DNA of 64,000 nt from Datura wrightii (Eukaryota > Streptophyta > Magnoliopsida > Solanales > Solanaceae), in assembly GCA_035772735.1 (NCBI GenBank), contig JASDFA010000004.1:19371501-19435500 (forward strand), in the 5' to 3' direction. A program made the translations under genes and the position numbers. How positions within the stretch are numbered: position 1 is the first letter of the stretch; each line of letters starts with the position of its first letter. The notes under the pieces were generated by a model. The model saw only the letters and a list, made by a program, of their open reading frames with translations. It did no database searches and was not told the origin of the DNA. Below, in pieces: positions 46,241 to 58,590 of the stretch.

Positions 46241-47851
46241 AATCAGTTTCATATAGAGCATGGTCCGCCTCACCCAGGTTGGTGCATGACACAATTATAA
46301 ATATATCTTTAGATCTTATCACTTGAATAAATAATTAGTGTTAGTTTAATTTAGTAAATAATTAGTCACAAGTCCCGATGAGTTTGACATTCAATTTATA
46401 TAATCACTATATTACTTGTATATCATATACACTTACGTTTGTGTTTGAACGCGACAACATTTATAAAGTTGATTACTTAATAGCAATAGCCATTAAAGAC
46501 AGGAGATGAGTTCGTTATAATAAACGCTAGATCCAAGCCTAATTATTGTCAAGTTGTCATTGAGTCTGTAACAGTCAACTATATTGATTGAAATTTTGTT
46601 TTAATTTCTATACTTGAGTTTTAATCCTTGATGAGTTTAATAGTTGAAGAAGACCGATATGGGTGAGATATTACTAGAGTTTTGTTCATTTAATTATTGA
46701 GTTAGAATTTAAAATCACTCTTCATGTTTAGTGAAGTTTGCTGAAAATTCTACTTCATAAATTGTGATTTTTACTTCCTTGAACAACGGGGTTTTCTATG
46801 GTACGTCATTGCTCTTGTTACCTCTCTTATAGAATTCTATGTATAGCTTGAACCTAATTCATAAACCTAATAATTGTTGTTGATAATCAGTAGATGGTAA
46901 AATATTTTATCACTCTTTGTTCGATAGTAGTTAAAGGCCGATTCAATATTTGAAGTTTAGGAATTTTAATTACCACCATAAGATAATATATAATAATAAC
47001 AATAATAATAATAATTGAGTTTATAAATTTTTTTAATACATATATATAATCTAAACAAACGTTATCGAGATCATGTGAACTGATCATATAAATTGCATTT
47101 TAAATTTATCCCTCGTGGTATTGGTACCAATAGAACTTTTACTTTTTCATTAACTAATGGAGTTATTTTCTTTGCTGCATTTCCTTAGAGAGATGAGATT
47201 TTAGACAAAACAATTGCTCTGAGAGATCCCTATCAGTGTTTGCTTTTATGCGTTTGTTTCTTCTTTTTTTTTTGCAGCGAAGACGAAGAGATTTATGTTG
47301 CTCGGACTCTGTGTCCAATCCTCTAAAAATTCACTACTTTTGAATAATCCGGCATGTATCCGTTGCTTTTTTCTTTGAACCTATTCAAGTTAGAATGAAG
47401 AATTTAACCACTTTTAGATGCTTAATTTTTAAGAATTACTACTCAAACAATATTTTTCCTCTAAAAACAAATAAGAAGGTTCCATTGAGGAGCCGAAGCT
47501 AGATTTCTTTCTTTTGACATCAAAATGTATAGGTAAATCCTAATAAAGAAACCAATAGAAGACACTGGCAGGAAAAAATTAATTGGTCATTTGTTTGTGT
47601 CATCTAAAAGGTACGGGATTGTCTACAGTAAAAGAAGAGCAGGGTATTTAGGTGAGCCACAAAATAAATTAAGTGATAGGTGAAAAGAGTATCATTTTTT
47701 TGGAGTTTCATGTCCGAACTATCTGAATTATTACCAAATATTTGTCGAAACACATCTAAATTATCTGTTGCTCACTTTTCCTACCTTATATTTTCGATGA
47801 AAAAAGTGAGCAATTATGAGACATGGTCTAAATATGCTCTCTGTCAATTAG
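46241..47851. other. Stretch with no recognised gene (copy 2)
   Basis: Counterpart of 22936-24582. A (taa/caa)n run near 46990-47016 is longer than in copy 1. Confidence 0.45.
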
Positions 47852-47990
47852 GTTTGAAGAACTTGATAAGCGGAAGAGAAAAAAAGATAAGCGGAATGCT
47901 AAGTCAGATGAAATTGCAGCAAGATGGAGGAGAGACATGGAAGATGGAACAACTAATCTAACATCAAGTTCAAATGAGTATTTCAAATAA
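47852..47990 (+). pseudogene. Orphan 3' exon of an unrecognised gene, copy 2
   Basis: Same acceptor context (ctgtcaattag), same length and same TAA as 24583-24721. It encodes FEELDKRKRKKDKRNAKSDE, then ARWRRDMEDGTTNLTSS. No family recognised and no upstream exons found. Confidence 0.5.
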
Positions 47991-50900
47991 ATTCTCTTAT
48001 TTTGGCTAAAATATAAAATATTCCTTCCACTTTCCATTAGTTCTAGCAATCCAAGTCATATGAAATAAGATAATCTCCAAAGAAAATGAAAGATAGCAAT
48101 TAAAATAATTTTGTCATAATAAAGAGCCCTTATGAGAGTTGTCACTAAAAGCATTGGGTCATCCATCATATTGATGATTCATCCAAAAAATTTATTGTTT
48201 CTAAAAATTGGACATTTGATGTTGCTTCCACCTATATAAATAAAAAGTGACTTTCTGAGATAATAAATATTGATTGACTAATCCGTATGAGAAATTATCT
48301 CATTGAAACTGAAATTCAAATAAACAAAGAGTAGTAAGCAAAGTTATTGAGAAGCACAAACCTGATCATTAGAGTAAACTTGAGTTTGTTCACTACCATG
48401 TATATTAAGTAGGGTAGCACTTGGAGATTCAAGATTTTGGGAGAGATAATCCATACTATTGAAATTAAAATACACTTCATAGTTTTTCTTCTCATTTGAA
48501 TTACTTCCATTAATATTACTTGATTCTATTGTCATGACAACATTACTTGGATCAGACATGTTTTGTTCACTAATATACTATTGAAAATTAGTATTTACAT
48601 CTCTCAATCCATTAATTATTGCATTTTCAAAATTATTATCACATATTGTTGCGCTACCTGAATATGCAATATGAGCCACATTTAAATTCAAGTTGTAATT
48701 ATTTTGAGTATAATGATCTAAGCTGTAATCCTGATGATCCCAACTTTTAAACATCATGTCAAGCTCATATCTCATGCTCTCAATAATTGGGTCTTTTGAA
48801 CTCTGCATTTCAAATAATGGGCCATGTTGTTGTAGTCCACTACCATTACTTTGGGCCAAGAAAAATGGGTTGAGGTAGTAGGGTAGAACCTGAAGTTGTG
48901 GGCGATGAAGTTGTTGTTGCTGAGTTGAACTAGCAAAAATATTGTTGGTATTAATTTGCAGAAACTCTAGACCTCTTTAAGTTTGATTTGAAACATTTAT
49001 TTGAAGACAAGGCATTCTTCCATACTTTTTTGTTGAGAACAACTTGACGATCCACGATGAATATATCTTCGCTCTTTGGGAGCTCTCCAACTGTTGCCAT
49101 GACATTTGAAAAAAATTCAAAAGAGAGTTCGACCATGAATATATTTACAATCTCAATTCATTGTAATTTAGATGTGTTTGATATGTGTGACACAAGTCAT
49201 TTTTAATATAAAATATTTTTTTATGTTTGGTAACCGGTGAATGATAAAAAAAATCTATGAATTAAAGATTGATAATAATATTATTTCATTGAATAGTTAG
49301 TATAAAAAAGTATAAATTAGCAATTAATAACTTCTATCACTAAACCTGCAATAAAAGTCAATCACTAATCCTCTTTAATTAGTGAATGTTTTGACAAAAA
49401 TTTTGAGTATTAAAGATTGATAATAATTTTTAAGCATTTACCGGCTGATTGATGTAATTAAATCTTTGTTTTGAGAACTAATTTTTTGATATGAAATTAA
49501 CAATAACATCCTTATCGAAAAATGAGATCTTACAAGTGTTTGATGAAAAATCATTTCAAGAAAAATATTTTCTCGTAACTAAGTACAATAAATAACTTTA
49601 TAAGAAATATTTTTTCTTCTCCTTACCAAATACACATAAATATATGATACATTTATTTATCGTTTTAATTTTTTAGAGATGTACCTGAAGATGGATCGCA
49701 ACTTGCATCCTGGTAAGACCAGGCACATTCATCACCTTAAGAATCTCTTTCGGCAAACAACCTACATATTCCATCAAAATGTAAATTTGATTATATTGCT
49801 ACTACAGTAATCCTGTATCAAACCAAGATACATGTAAATACAATAATCACTATGCCTTGGTTCCAAATAAGTTGACATTAGCTATAAGTATGAATTCTCC
49901 TTTCATATTGTTCCATATATAGAAACAAATAGTATTGAAAATTAATTAATAGCAATGTAAACTTACTTCCTTCACCGAGTTGTTGCGTAGCTTCCATAAA
50001 TTTGGAATGAAGATCCGTAGTCCATCTTATGGAGTCCTTTCACTTAAAGGTCTTATTAATAGTACTTCTCTAGCTTTCTCCTTCATTAATCTCTTTTTTG
50101 CCTTTTCTACCTCTCTTCCTTCTCGACATGTATTTTTCATTTGATATGATATCGTTTTCATCCTCATTAATATTATGGTCTGTTTCTCAGTATTAATAAG
50201 CATATTCTTATGTTCAATTTGTTTGTCATCCGATAATATTATCATTACCAATATTGACTAACATTCATCGGATCACCATTTGCTTCTAGTCCTTTTCTTG
50301 ATTTCTCTTGTTGTATTTCTTCACTCAATACAAATTGCCACAAGTTTTTCACTATTTCCTCATCAAATAACCTTTCCAGGTAAAGATAAGCCCCATCATC
50401 TTAAGCCTTCTTTGCTAAGTGATTATTGTGTTTATCACTTACAACTGTATAATTATTTCGAGAAGCTAGTAATTAGAAATGATTATACTATACATTACAT
50501 AAATAGTAAATTTCACACATATTTACTGAATTTATGTATTATAACAGTAATATTGTTTATAAAACAACCACTTAAGATATCACACAACCAAAATAAAAAG
50601 AATTAGTAACAGATAACTGTGGTGCTTAATAACTAAAATTCATCACCAATTCTTTTTAACGACATATTATCAAAATATCATGTTAATTAGTTTCTATGAA
50701 ATATGCAGCGGTGAATGTTATAATTAATTTTTTTATTATGTATTGATTTAAATAACTAACTTTATACACTTTAACAATAACAACATAAAGGAAATCCATG
50801 TAATATCCATCAAAACATTATGACTAGTTAATTTCACAAAAATTTACATAATTTTATTCATTATGACAGTAATGATACAAAATAATTGTCTATCACATAC

Positions 50901-51597
50901 TAAAAGAAATTAAAATATACCGAAGGCTAGTTTATATCATTAAACAACGAAAATTAACCGATAATCTTATTTAATAATGGATTATACAAGATTTGTTTTG
51001 CTACAACCTATTCAACAACATATTAAGAACAAATATTTTAGCTAAATATTTTTTATAGTATATTAATTAAAATAACTAATGTTACCCACTATATTAGTAA
51101 GCATAGGAGAAATAAATACTTACATAGTGAGACTATATACAAGGGCATAGCTTGTTTCAAGAGTCGAAAATAAGGAGAATCCGGTGAATGGACATTGATT
51201 ATCATCATGTCAATTTTTTGCTTTCCTCTGGAGAGCATTGACATCGCCGCAGAAGGCATATCAACCGTCACAACCGTATATATCCATGCACTTCGAAAAT
51301 CAGTGAAGAACATGAAAAAAAAATTATACATAAAGTTATCATTAGCAAATGTTTATTTCTCATTCGAATTCAATTTAATTTTCATGTTATGTTGCTACAA
51401 TTTAGTTTATGCAATTGCACATATTATTCGACTTATAATATAATCGATGTGTGCAATTTTAATTAGATAGGTTCATATAAAAAGTCAAATACAATATTAT
51501 TTTTGGGTAAATAATTACATTATATAGAATAATTAAAGAAGATCATTTAGGAATATACTGCTAAAGAATCTATTGTAATTTATTCAATGACTTGTCA

Positions 51598-51606
51598 AAA
51601 ATAAAT
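51598..51606 (+). repeat. Left 9-bp target-site duplication (aaaataaat)
   Basis: Identical to 52960-52968. Copy 1 has the single empty site (aaaataaat near 28305). Confidence 0.9.
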
Positions 51607-52959
51607 GGGAAAAAGTTCAGATATGCTATCGAACTTTAGGAAAAGGCTCATCTATAACATTTGTTAATAGTTAGGCTCGTTTATGCCACTACCGTTACTC
51701 AAAAGGGTCATCCGTGCCATTATCTTTTAACAGATTCAATAACTGATTTTTCAATATCAGATTGTACACGTAACCATATTTAAATGGATCAGGTCACTTA
51801 TTTAACTCACCTATTAAACTATTCATACAGTCTAAAACTACTCAAGCCATGGCCAGAAAAACCCACCCACATTTTTACCCAACCCATTATTATTTAATTT
51901 AACCCTTCCCAGCTAATTTCACTACTTGACAAAACACCAGCAAAGACCTAATCCCCAACCATCTTCTTCTTCCTCTTTTTCAATCCTCTTATGTTCATCT
52001 ATTTCACGAAGAAAGGACAAGACAAGGAACACCAAAGATACTAGCCAATGAAACTACATATGAGAACCCGACTCAACATTCAGGGCAATTCCCAATTAGA
52101 GAATGAAACTCAGCAAGAATATTGAAAGGATACATACTAGTTGCTAGGACAAGACAAGGAACACCAAAGATACTAGCCAATGAAACTACATATGAGAACC
52201 CGACTCAACATTCAGGGCAATTCCCAATTAGAGAATGAAACTCAGCAAGAATATTGAAAGGATACATACTAGTTGCTAGCATTGACAAGAAGAACCCGTT
52301 GTACCTGCAAATACCCAAAATTGAACACCAAACACATTCAATAAAGTTGCATATACCCAGCAAAAACTATGATTTTGGAGTGAAAATGTAAAGAACGGAC
52401 CATTTAAAATCTACGCCTTTCATTTCACCAATCGAAGCAACCAAACTCGAATCTTTTACTCGCTGATTCTGCTACACCCAAAGAATCGATGAGTACGTAT
52501 GTATACGGAGCTATTGAAGGAAGAATTCCGAACAGATTTGAAGGCTTTCGGGGAAACGATAAAATAAGAATTCTGCACATTGTACATAGAAGACTGTCTG
52601 GCATACGGGTTTTGGGATTCTTTGCTGGTAAATTATCGAGTAGTGAAATTTATTGGAGAAGGATTAAATTAGATATACCGAATTGGGTAAAAATGTGGGT
52701 GAATTTTTTGGGGCATGACAGGTGGTTTTAGACTGTATGAATAGTTTAATAGGTGAGTTAATTAAGTGACTTGACCCACTTAAATATGGTCATGTGTACA
52801 ATCTGGTATTGAAAAAATCACCTATTGGATCTGTTGAAAAAAAATTGGCATGGATGACTCCTTTGAGTAATTGCAGTGGCATAAAAGAGCCTAACTATTA
52901 ACAAATAGCATAGATGAGCCTTTTTTCTAAAGTTCGATGGCATATCTGAGGTTTTTCCC
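51607..52959. mobile_element. Non-autonomous Mutator-like element with long inverted repeats
   Basis: A 1353-bp insertion flanked by a perfect 9-bp duplication, the length typical of Mutator. The ends are gggaaaaa...tttttccc. Terminal inverted repeats of about 240 bp are close to 88-90% identical by eye. They continue with lower similarity to about 350 bp (51607-51960 against 52606-52959). The core of about 650 bp contains a 132-bp exact tandem duplication. On the minus strand the core has ...gggtatttgcag followed by TACAACGGG after a shared G (YNGFFLSMLATSMYPFN, open for about 30 residues), which could be a captured intron/exon border of an unidentified gene. There is no transposase. An 80-residue plus-strand frame at 52489-52731 runs into the inverted repeat and is probably not a gene. 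Confidence 0.85.
52014..52277 (+). repeat. 132-bp tandem duplication inside the Mutator-like element
   Basis: Units 52014-52145 and 52146-52277 are identical as far as I can read. Both start aggacaagacaaggaac and end tactagttgct. Confidence 0.92.
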
Positions 52960-52968
52960 AAAATAAAT
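52960..52968 (+). repeat. Right 9-bp target-site duplication (aaaataaat)
   Basis: Matches 51598-51606. Confidence 0.9.
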
Positions 52969-53384
52969 AAATGATGAATAGATCAGATACTATCAAAGAA
53001 AAGATAATAGGATAAAAAAGTTTTAAGATAATCCTATTTTATGAATATGTGACTAAATAAGTTTAGAAAATTTAGAAAACTGTAATGTCCTAATAGTGAT
53101 CTTTTATGTTTTGACATCGATAAGATAATTAATCCAACTGAATATGAAGATATTAATAGAAAGTTCTAAATGAAATCCATCTATTATTACATATCCCATG
53201 TATGTGATCATATTATTTTTTAATTGAATTCAAGAATTTTAGTTAGGTATTACAACAAAAGCACAAACGATTAAAATACAATAAGGCAATCAAAGAGTCA
53301 AAGATCGTTATAGAATACTGAGCCGCAAATTAACAAAATACATTTTCTAGATCAAAGGTATTACTAATTATAATTGTACTTAGT

Positions 53385-54740
53385 TGATAGATAGCAACAT
53401 AATTTAGGATTAGAATGTATAATTCGAATGTTAACGTATTTTTAATAGATTAGTTTGATATAGTTTATTATTATGATGTAGAATCCTAATACTATAGTAC
53501 AATAGATAGTCTTATCTAGGGCTATATAAGAACACCCACGTGCATGAGTTAGTTGAGAAGAGAAAACACAAAGAATGATATTTTTACACTCAATATTATT
53601 TATAATCTTCTTCATAATATCATAGTTTTAGTCCTAACCTAAGTTATTTTGTATCCTGAATCATGTTCCCCATTTTCTAATATCCAGTTCATCTTTCCCC
53701 TCTCTTTTCCTTTCACCAGAATCTCTACATCAATCTGTAGCTATATGTCCCATAATTTAAAATCCTTAAACTATCTTATTTGGAGGATAGAGATAAGCCA
53801 GTTGATGTAGACGTAAAGATTGGTGAATTATTATGAAGGAACCCTCATCTAAGATTGTGATAAACGAAAATGATGATGAAATGTCAATTCTAAATTTATA
53901 GAATGAGAAGAAAAAAAGGTCTTAGTGAGAAGTTGGCTAACTGGAACTATGATAAAAAAATCAATGTTCCTTATTATTGGTCGCATTTCGGACAAACAAA
54001 TGTAGGAGAATCTTGAGAATAATTACCTATAAGTTTGCAAAGATAAGAAATTGCAACTGAAGCAACACATTCAGAGTATCAAGATAGAGTGTCAAAATTT
54101 CTAGATGAATATGTGAAAGAATTCAAGAAAATTTGTAACAGTCTGGCCGCTATATATAAAATGTTAGAAGAAGATAGCAAGGGTAGAAACTTTGCTAAAG
54201 ATCTTGAAAACAAATATAAGACTTTGAGGATTGTTATGCTGGACAAAGATTCATATTCAACCTTCACTTAGTTTGTTAATTCACTGAAAGGATACAATAT
54301 GAGATAAGAAGATAGACGGATCGTGTCGATCAAGCCACGACTTTTCAAGCCTCATAAGAAATAAGGTGGGATTACTCCTACCTATCTCAACAAAAAACTC
54401 CACAAAGGACTCTTCATTAACAATTAATGTACCATCAGACAACAATCTTTATATGGACTCTACAGCAAGCTTGGAATTTCATGATTTTCAACCTCCAGCT
54501 TGAGGGGGATGATGTAGAGCAACATAGTTTAGGATTAGGACGTAGAATCCTACCATTAATATATTTGCAATAGATTAGTTTGACATAGTTTATGATTATG
54601 ATATATAATCCTAATAATATAGTACAATAGATAGTCGTAACTAGAGCTATATAAGAACCACCTATGTGCATGAGTTAGCTGAGAAAAGAAAATATAAATA
54701 GTGATATTTTTACACTCAATATTATTTATAATCTTCTTCA
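53385..54740 (+). mobile_element. Copia-like mini-retroelement E with both LTRs (copy 2)
   Basis: The 5' LTR (53385-53614, TGATAGATAGCAACAT...cttcttca) and the 3' LTR (54510-54740) are about 230 bp each. The polypurine tract cttgaggggga lies directly before the 3' LTR. A degraded primer site (taatatcatag, compare TGGTATCAGAG) follows the 5' LTR. The flanks ttagt and ttaat may be a decayed 5-bp duplication. The internal part is only 0.9 kb and holds a gag remnant but no pol. Confidence 0.8.
54089..54360 (+). pseudogene. Copia gag remnant (UBN2-type) in element E
   Basis: The 60-residue frame FLDEYVKEFKKICNSLAAIY...DKDSYSTFT, and after a stop FVNSLKGYNMR and RIVSIKPRLFKPHKK, is the gag region of Ty1/copia elements, which packages element RNA. 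It is interrupted by TAG at 54269 and further stops. The same region in copy 1 ends at about 29503. Confidence 0.75.
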
Positions 54741-56744
54741 TTAATAAATTACAATGAGGGTGGATTTTTATATTGAATATCTAAAATAAAATCCTAACCC
54801 ATTATTTAGGGATTTATTTTGGATTTCAAATGTTTCTAAAAGAGGGGAAAAAATTAATAAACTTCTTTTTTCTATCAAATTTTGAAAAAAAAAATTAAAA
54901 AATAATATATATATAAATTTTATCATGTCATGCAAATTAAATTAAATTTTCACTGCTAAATAAGTTACTTGATTTGTACTTTAAAATTACCTATTTTATG
55001 CATATGTACTCCATGCAAAATAATTTAACACATCTTAGATAGAAAATAATAAATTAATACTAATAAAGCAATTAAAAAATCAAATAAAAACAAACAAGAA
55101 AAAAGTATTTAAAATACATTTAAACTATACTCTTTATCTTTTCAAACATCATCAAAACTTAGTGGGGGCTTGGCTACTAAAATCATCAACTATATAAGTT
55201 TTTGTGTCAGGTAAAATAATTCAAGAAAATCATTATTTTAAAATAATCTTTTGAGTATAGTAACAACATTTACTTCTTTTTAGAGATATTTTAAAATTAT
55301 CAATTATCTTTATAAATTAAAGTAGATGAAGTAATTGAATGATCATAAAGATTGAGCAAATAGGAAATATAATACTTAACAAGTAGCCAATAAAATAAAT
55401 GTAATTTTTTTCTTTCAAATTAAAAGAATAATAAAATTAAAATATTTTAAAATAAAAGTGCACGTACGGTCAAAAATAAATAACATGTGAAAATTAAAAA
55501 AAAAAGTTAAAAGAAACTTCTTTAAAAATGCAAGTTTTTTTTTTTGAAATTACAAAAGGGAAAAAGCCAAAAAAAGGAAAAATAAAAAGAAGCTTTTTGC
55601 ACGAAAATTAGGTCTCCTCACTTTTTTTGTCTATATTCAATAAAAGACAAAAAAAAGTTAAAATGACAGTATCATGTATTTTCACTTGCTCTTTCGCTTA
55701 CCTCCTATTATTCTAATCTTATGCCTCCATCCCACAAGAAAATCTTTTTCTTTTCTAAAATAATAGTTAAATTTATAAAAATCAAAGATATATACTTTAA
55801 AAAATAATTTTTGGGAAATTTAACTAATTTTCTCCTCCATTTCAATTTCACTCTACGCCAATTGACAATAAATTTTTCTCCTTTTTCTATAACAAAAACC
55901 CATGTATAGAACACATATGTAAGTTGATTAAATAATTAAAAACAACATAAAACTGTGATCCTTTGGGAACATTCAATAAAATCGAAATAACATAGAAATT
56001 AACATGAAATTATAGAACCCTCTATGAAAAATCATAGACATCTTTATGGAGGAAGCTAATCGAGTGTGTAATTTGCTTATAGCAAGATTTAAACATAAAG
56101 AATCTAATTTGTTTCTTTATAATCACACAAAACTCATTTATTAACTAGTAAAACAACATAAATAAGCATAGAAATAGTGTTATCACAACAACAAAAGAGA
56201 AATTCAAGATTTACAAGATACATAAAATCTAAAAAGATACCAATATTAAAATCACAAATAATATAATAAGTTTCATATCAATTAAATCTCTTATAAAATA
56301 GAAATAACATAAAATTTAGTAAATTCAAAGAAACAAAGGTTATAAATTCTATAGAATATCTTTAGGGATGTCACCTGTATATTCGTAAGACTCTAGCAAA
56401 TCAACCATCTCAATAACAAACTCTTTGTTATGATCTACCAACATCACACCAACTTCTTCTATCATACCACAAAAAGGAGTTGTCATTGGATTAGTTGTTC
56501 CTTCAACAAATTGAGAATTTTCTTCTTCAAAAAGAAAAACAATGAGGAGATACAAGAAAAATTTTTTTTTAATAAAAGGATAAATTTATTAGAGAAATAC
56601 TTAATTCTTTTGATAGCTTCTGTTAATTGAAGATCTAATATGGAGTTATTATCCTCTTAAATCCTTTTATACAATACTATTTACGGCTAATGAGAATGTT
56701 CAATGTTGACCATAAAAATAACTTTTATTGACATGTTTAATTAC

Positions 56745-57429
56745 TTTTGAAAAAATACCTATATAACCCATTAAATTTAACACGTTGTAAGTTAGGTACT
56801 CAAACTTATTCAATGATCAAATAGACACTCAAACCTAGTCAATGACCAAATAGACACTTGAACTTGATAAAAGTGTATTTAGTGGACACTTTAAGTTGAC
56901 ATGGCAAAATGGTGTGTTTTACACTTCCATTTGAGACAGATGGCTCCTATTCCTTTTAAATAAGACAACAAAAAAAAAATCTTCTTAGAAGAAAAATAGA
57001 AAATATATTTATTTATTAAATAAATTTTTTGATAATTTGAATTTTTTTTCACTGGTTCTTTCGTTTCAATTCACCAATAATTTTACTTTTAACATATCAA
57101 CCTCTCTTTTTCTTCACCCAACCCACAACTTTTGTTTCTTTACCTACAAATGCATATTTTGTATTACTTTTTTTATTTTTTTCCAAAACCTAGAGATGAA
57201 GGAATTAAAGGGATTCTATATATTTTAATTAGTTGCAACCATCTATTGGAAACTTTGGATAAAAAGATATTTGCAATCCTTTTGTGAATTTCGTAGTGCT
57301 TTTTTGGTTGATATTTCAATTGAGATGAGATTTTCGATTAGTAATTTGTAGTTAAAATTGAAATTTGAACTTTAAAGATTATTGGCAAGTTAAAAAAATA
57401 GAAGTGAGTTTGTATTTATTCTATTTTAG

Positions 57430-57480
<51 letters not shown>

Positions 57481-57690
57481 AAAAAGTTTACATGTGTCGT
57501 CTAATTATAATTGCTTCTAATTATATTAAAAGCAAGTGTGTTTCACTCACTTACCTTTATGTACACATGTATTTAAAAGACTCCTTTTTGCCAAGTTTAA
57601 GTGACGATTTGATCATCACTGATTTAGTTTCAATGTCTATTTTATAAAACAGTTTAAGGGACTATTTTGGTATTAAGCCCTTACCTTTTC
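56745..57690. mobile_element. Old terminal-inverted-repeat element upstream of RR-like copy 2
   Basis: Counterpart of 31285-32205, with the same diverged inverted ends. It contains a copy-2-specific (AT)n run at 57437-57477. Confidence 0.4.
57437..57477 (+). repeat. (AT)n microsatellite
   Basis: About 20 perfect at units; only a short AT run at the same place in copy 1. Confidence 0.95.
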
Positions 57691-57699
57691 TTTTCTTTC

Positions 57700-57902
57700 T
57701 TGAGCCAAGACAAGGGCATACTTCTGTATTTAAAAGTTAAAACAAAGGGGGGGGGGGGAGGGGAGGGAGGGTACACTTTTGTCTTTTTTTCTTTTTCGTT
57801 TAGGGGTTTAGCATTGAGGGCAATATTTTCTTGAGAAAATTACTTTTCACGTTAGTAACTTCAATGTATTTCTCAAGAAAATAATTTCAATTATAAAGAA
57901 AA
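57700..57902 (+). repeat. Repeat block X, copy 3 (truncated)
   Basis: Matches the first part of 32215-33030. It ends at attataaagaaaaa and is replaced by other sequence at 57903. Confidence 0.75.
57747..57771 (+). repeat. G-run with G-quadruplex potential
   Basis: A run of about 12 G followed by agggg, aggg and aggg. The homologous place in copy 1 (about 32266) is only gaagggggcgg, so the run expanded after duplication. Confidence 0.8.
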
Positions 57903-57961
57903 AGGGTGAAAATCATTTTCACCCTTGAACATTGCTTTAAAAACCAAATTGCCTCCTCAAC
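57903..57961. mobile_element. End of an unidentified element with a palindromic terminus
   Basis: agggtgaaaat-c-attttcaccct is an 11-bp-arm palindrome at the breakpoint of the duplicated block. The remainder of this element is cut by LTR A2. Confidence 0.4.
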
Positions 57962-58590
57962 TGTTATACCCCAGAAGCCCAAAGATCAGACTCGGGAGTT
58001 GAAACGGAGAAAAACTGAAATTCTGCACTAGACCTCAGGACGGGTCATTAGGTGACCCATGAGGAGGGACCACGAGTCCTAGGGTGACTCGTGGTCAAGG
58101 ATGAGGAGTGTGGTCTAGAGGGGTTACCACAGGCATGACCACGAGTTGTGGTCAGGCCACACGACTCGTGGTGTCACCCGTGGCCTGGACTGGAAGTGGC
58201 AAGGAAATTTTGGACAGTGGGGATCACGGATGGTGACCACAAGTCATGGTCAGCCACCACGATTCGTGGGGTCCCCTGATGGAAAATTGGCAGTGAACAT
58301 CACGGATTGAGGCAACGAGTCGTGGCCAGTGAGAACGAGTCATTGGGTCTCTCGATGGGACCTCCTGGCCGTCTTTTTCTGCGAAATTAGTAAGGGTATT
58401 TTCGTAATTTCTAAGTTCGTAAAGCCTAAACTACGTCATTTTAGCCTAAGAAAGGTGGATTTTAAAGGGGGAAACTATCCTAAAGACTTCGTTCATGCAT
58501 GCAAGATAATAGAAGAGTGATAGAGAGGTGATGAAAGGCTGATTCAAGGTTTTCTTCTTCAATTTTCTTTAATTTCTTTTTGGGCATTTT
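57962..58590 (+). mobile_element. LTR A2, 5' part, interrupted by LTR B
   Basis: It starts TGTTATACCCC and follows LTR A1 (gatcagact, gaaacggaga, the palindrome cluster, ttaattt near its end) for about 630 bp. It is then broken at 58591. Confidence 0.8.

Larger units (their letters stand above)
48578..56555 (-). pseudogene. Type-B response-regulator-like gene relic, copy 2
   Basis: It has the same six-exon layout as copy 1: 56555-56375 (VGVMLVDHNKEFVIEM), 51273-51124 (IDMMIINVHSPDSPYFRLL), about 50415-50230 (DDGAYLYLERLFDEE), about 50034-49967 (IRWTTDLHSKFMEATQQLGE), 49761-49685 (CLPKEILKVMNVPGLTR, MQVAIHLQ) and about 49106-48578. Additional lesions are a TAA at 50401-50403 inside the receiver end, the catalytic Lys changed to Arg (LERLF), the exon 2 acceptor AG changed to GG (51274-51275), and loss of the tttcag acceptor before exon 6 near 49106. 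The phospho-acceptor is Asn, as in copy 1. The TGA before KDSIRW and the TAG at 48578 are shared with copy 1. Intron 1 holds the Mutator-like and copia-like insertions. It is clearly dead, although its GARP helix PKEILKVMNVPGLTR is closer to the usual sequence than in copy 1. Confidence 0.85.
45138..57902 (+). repeat. Duplicated block II, copy 2
   Basis: Collinear with 21838-32405. It begins inside a D-type LTR (gaataattaggaaagatcat) and ends at 57902, where an unrelated palindromic repeat end abuts. Confidence 0.88.

Noticed and set aside
52489..52731. 80-residue plus-strand frame in the Mutator-like element
   Set aside because: It runs into the terminal inverted repeat, has no recognisable domain and no splice context. 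The minus strand shows a better exon-like border.
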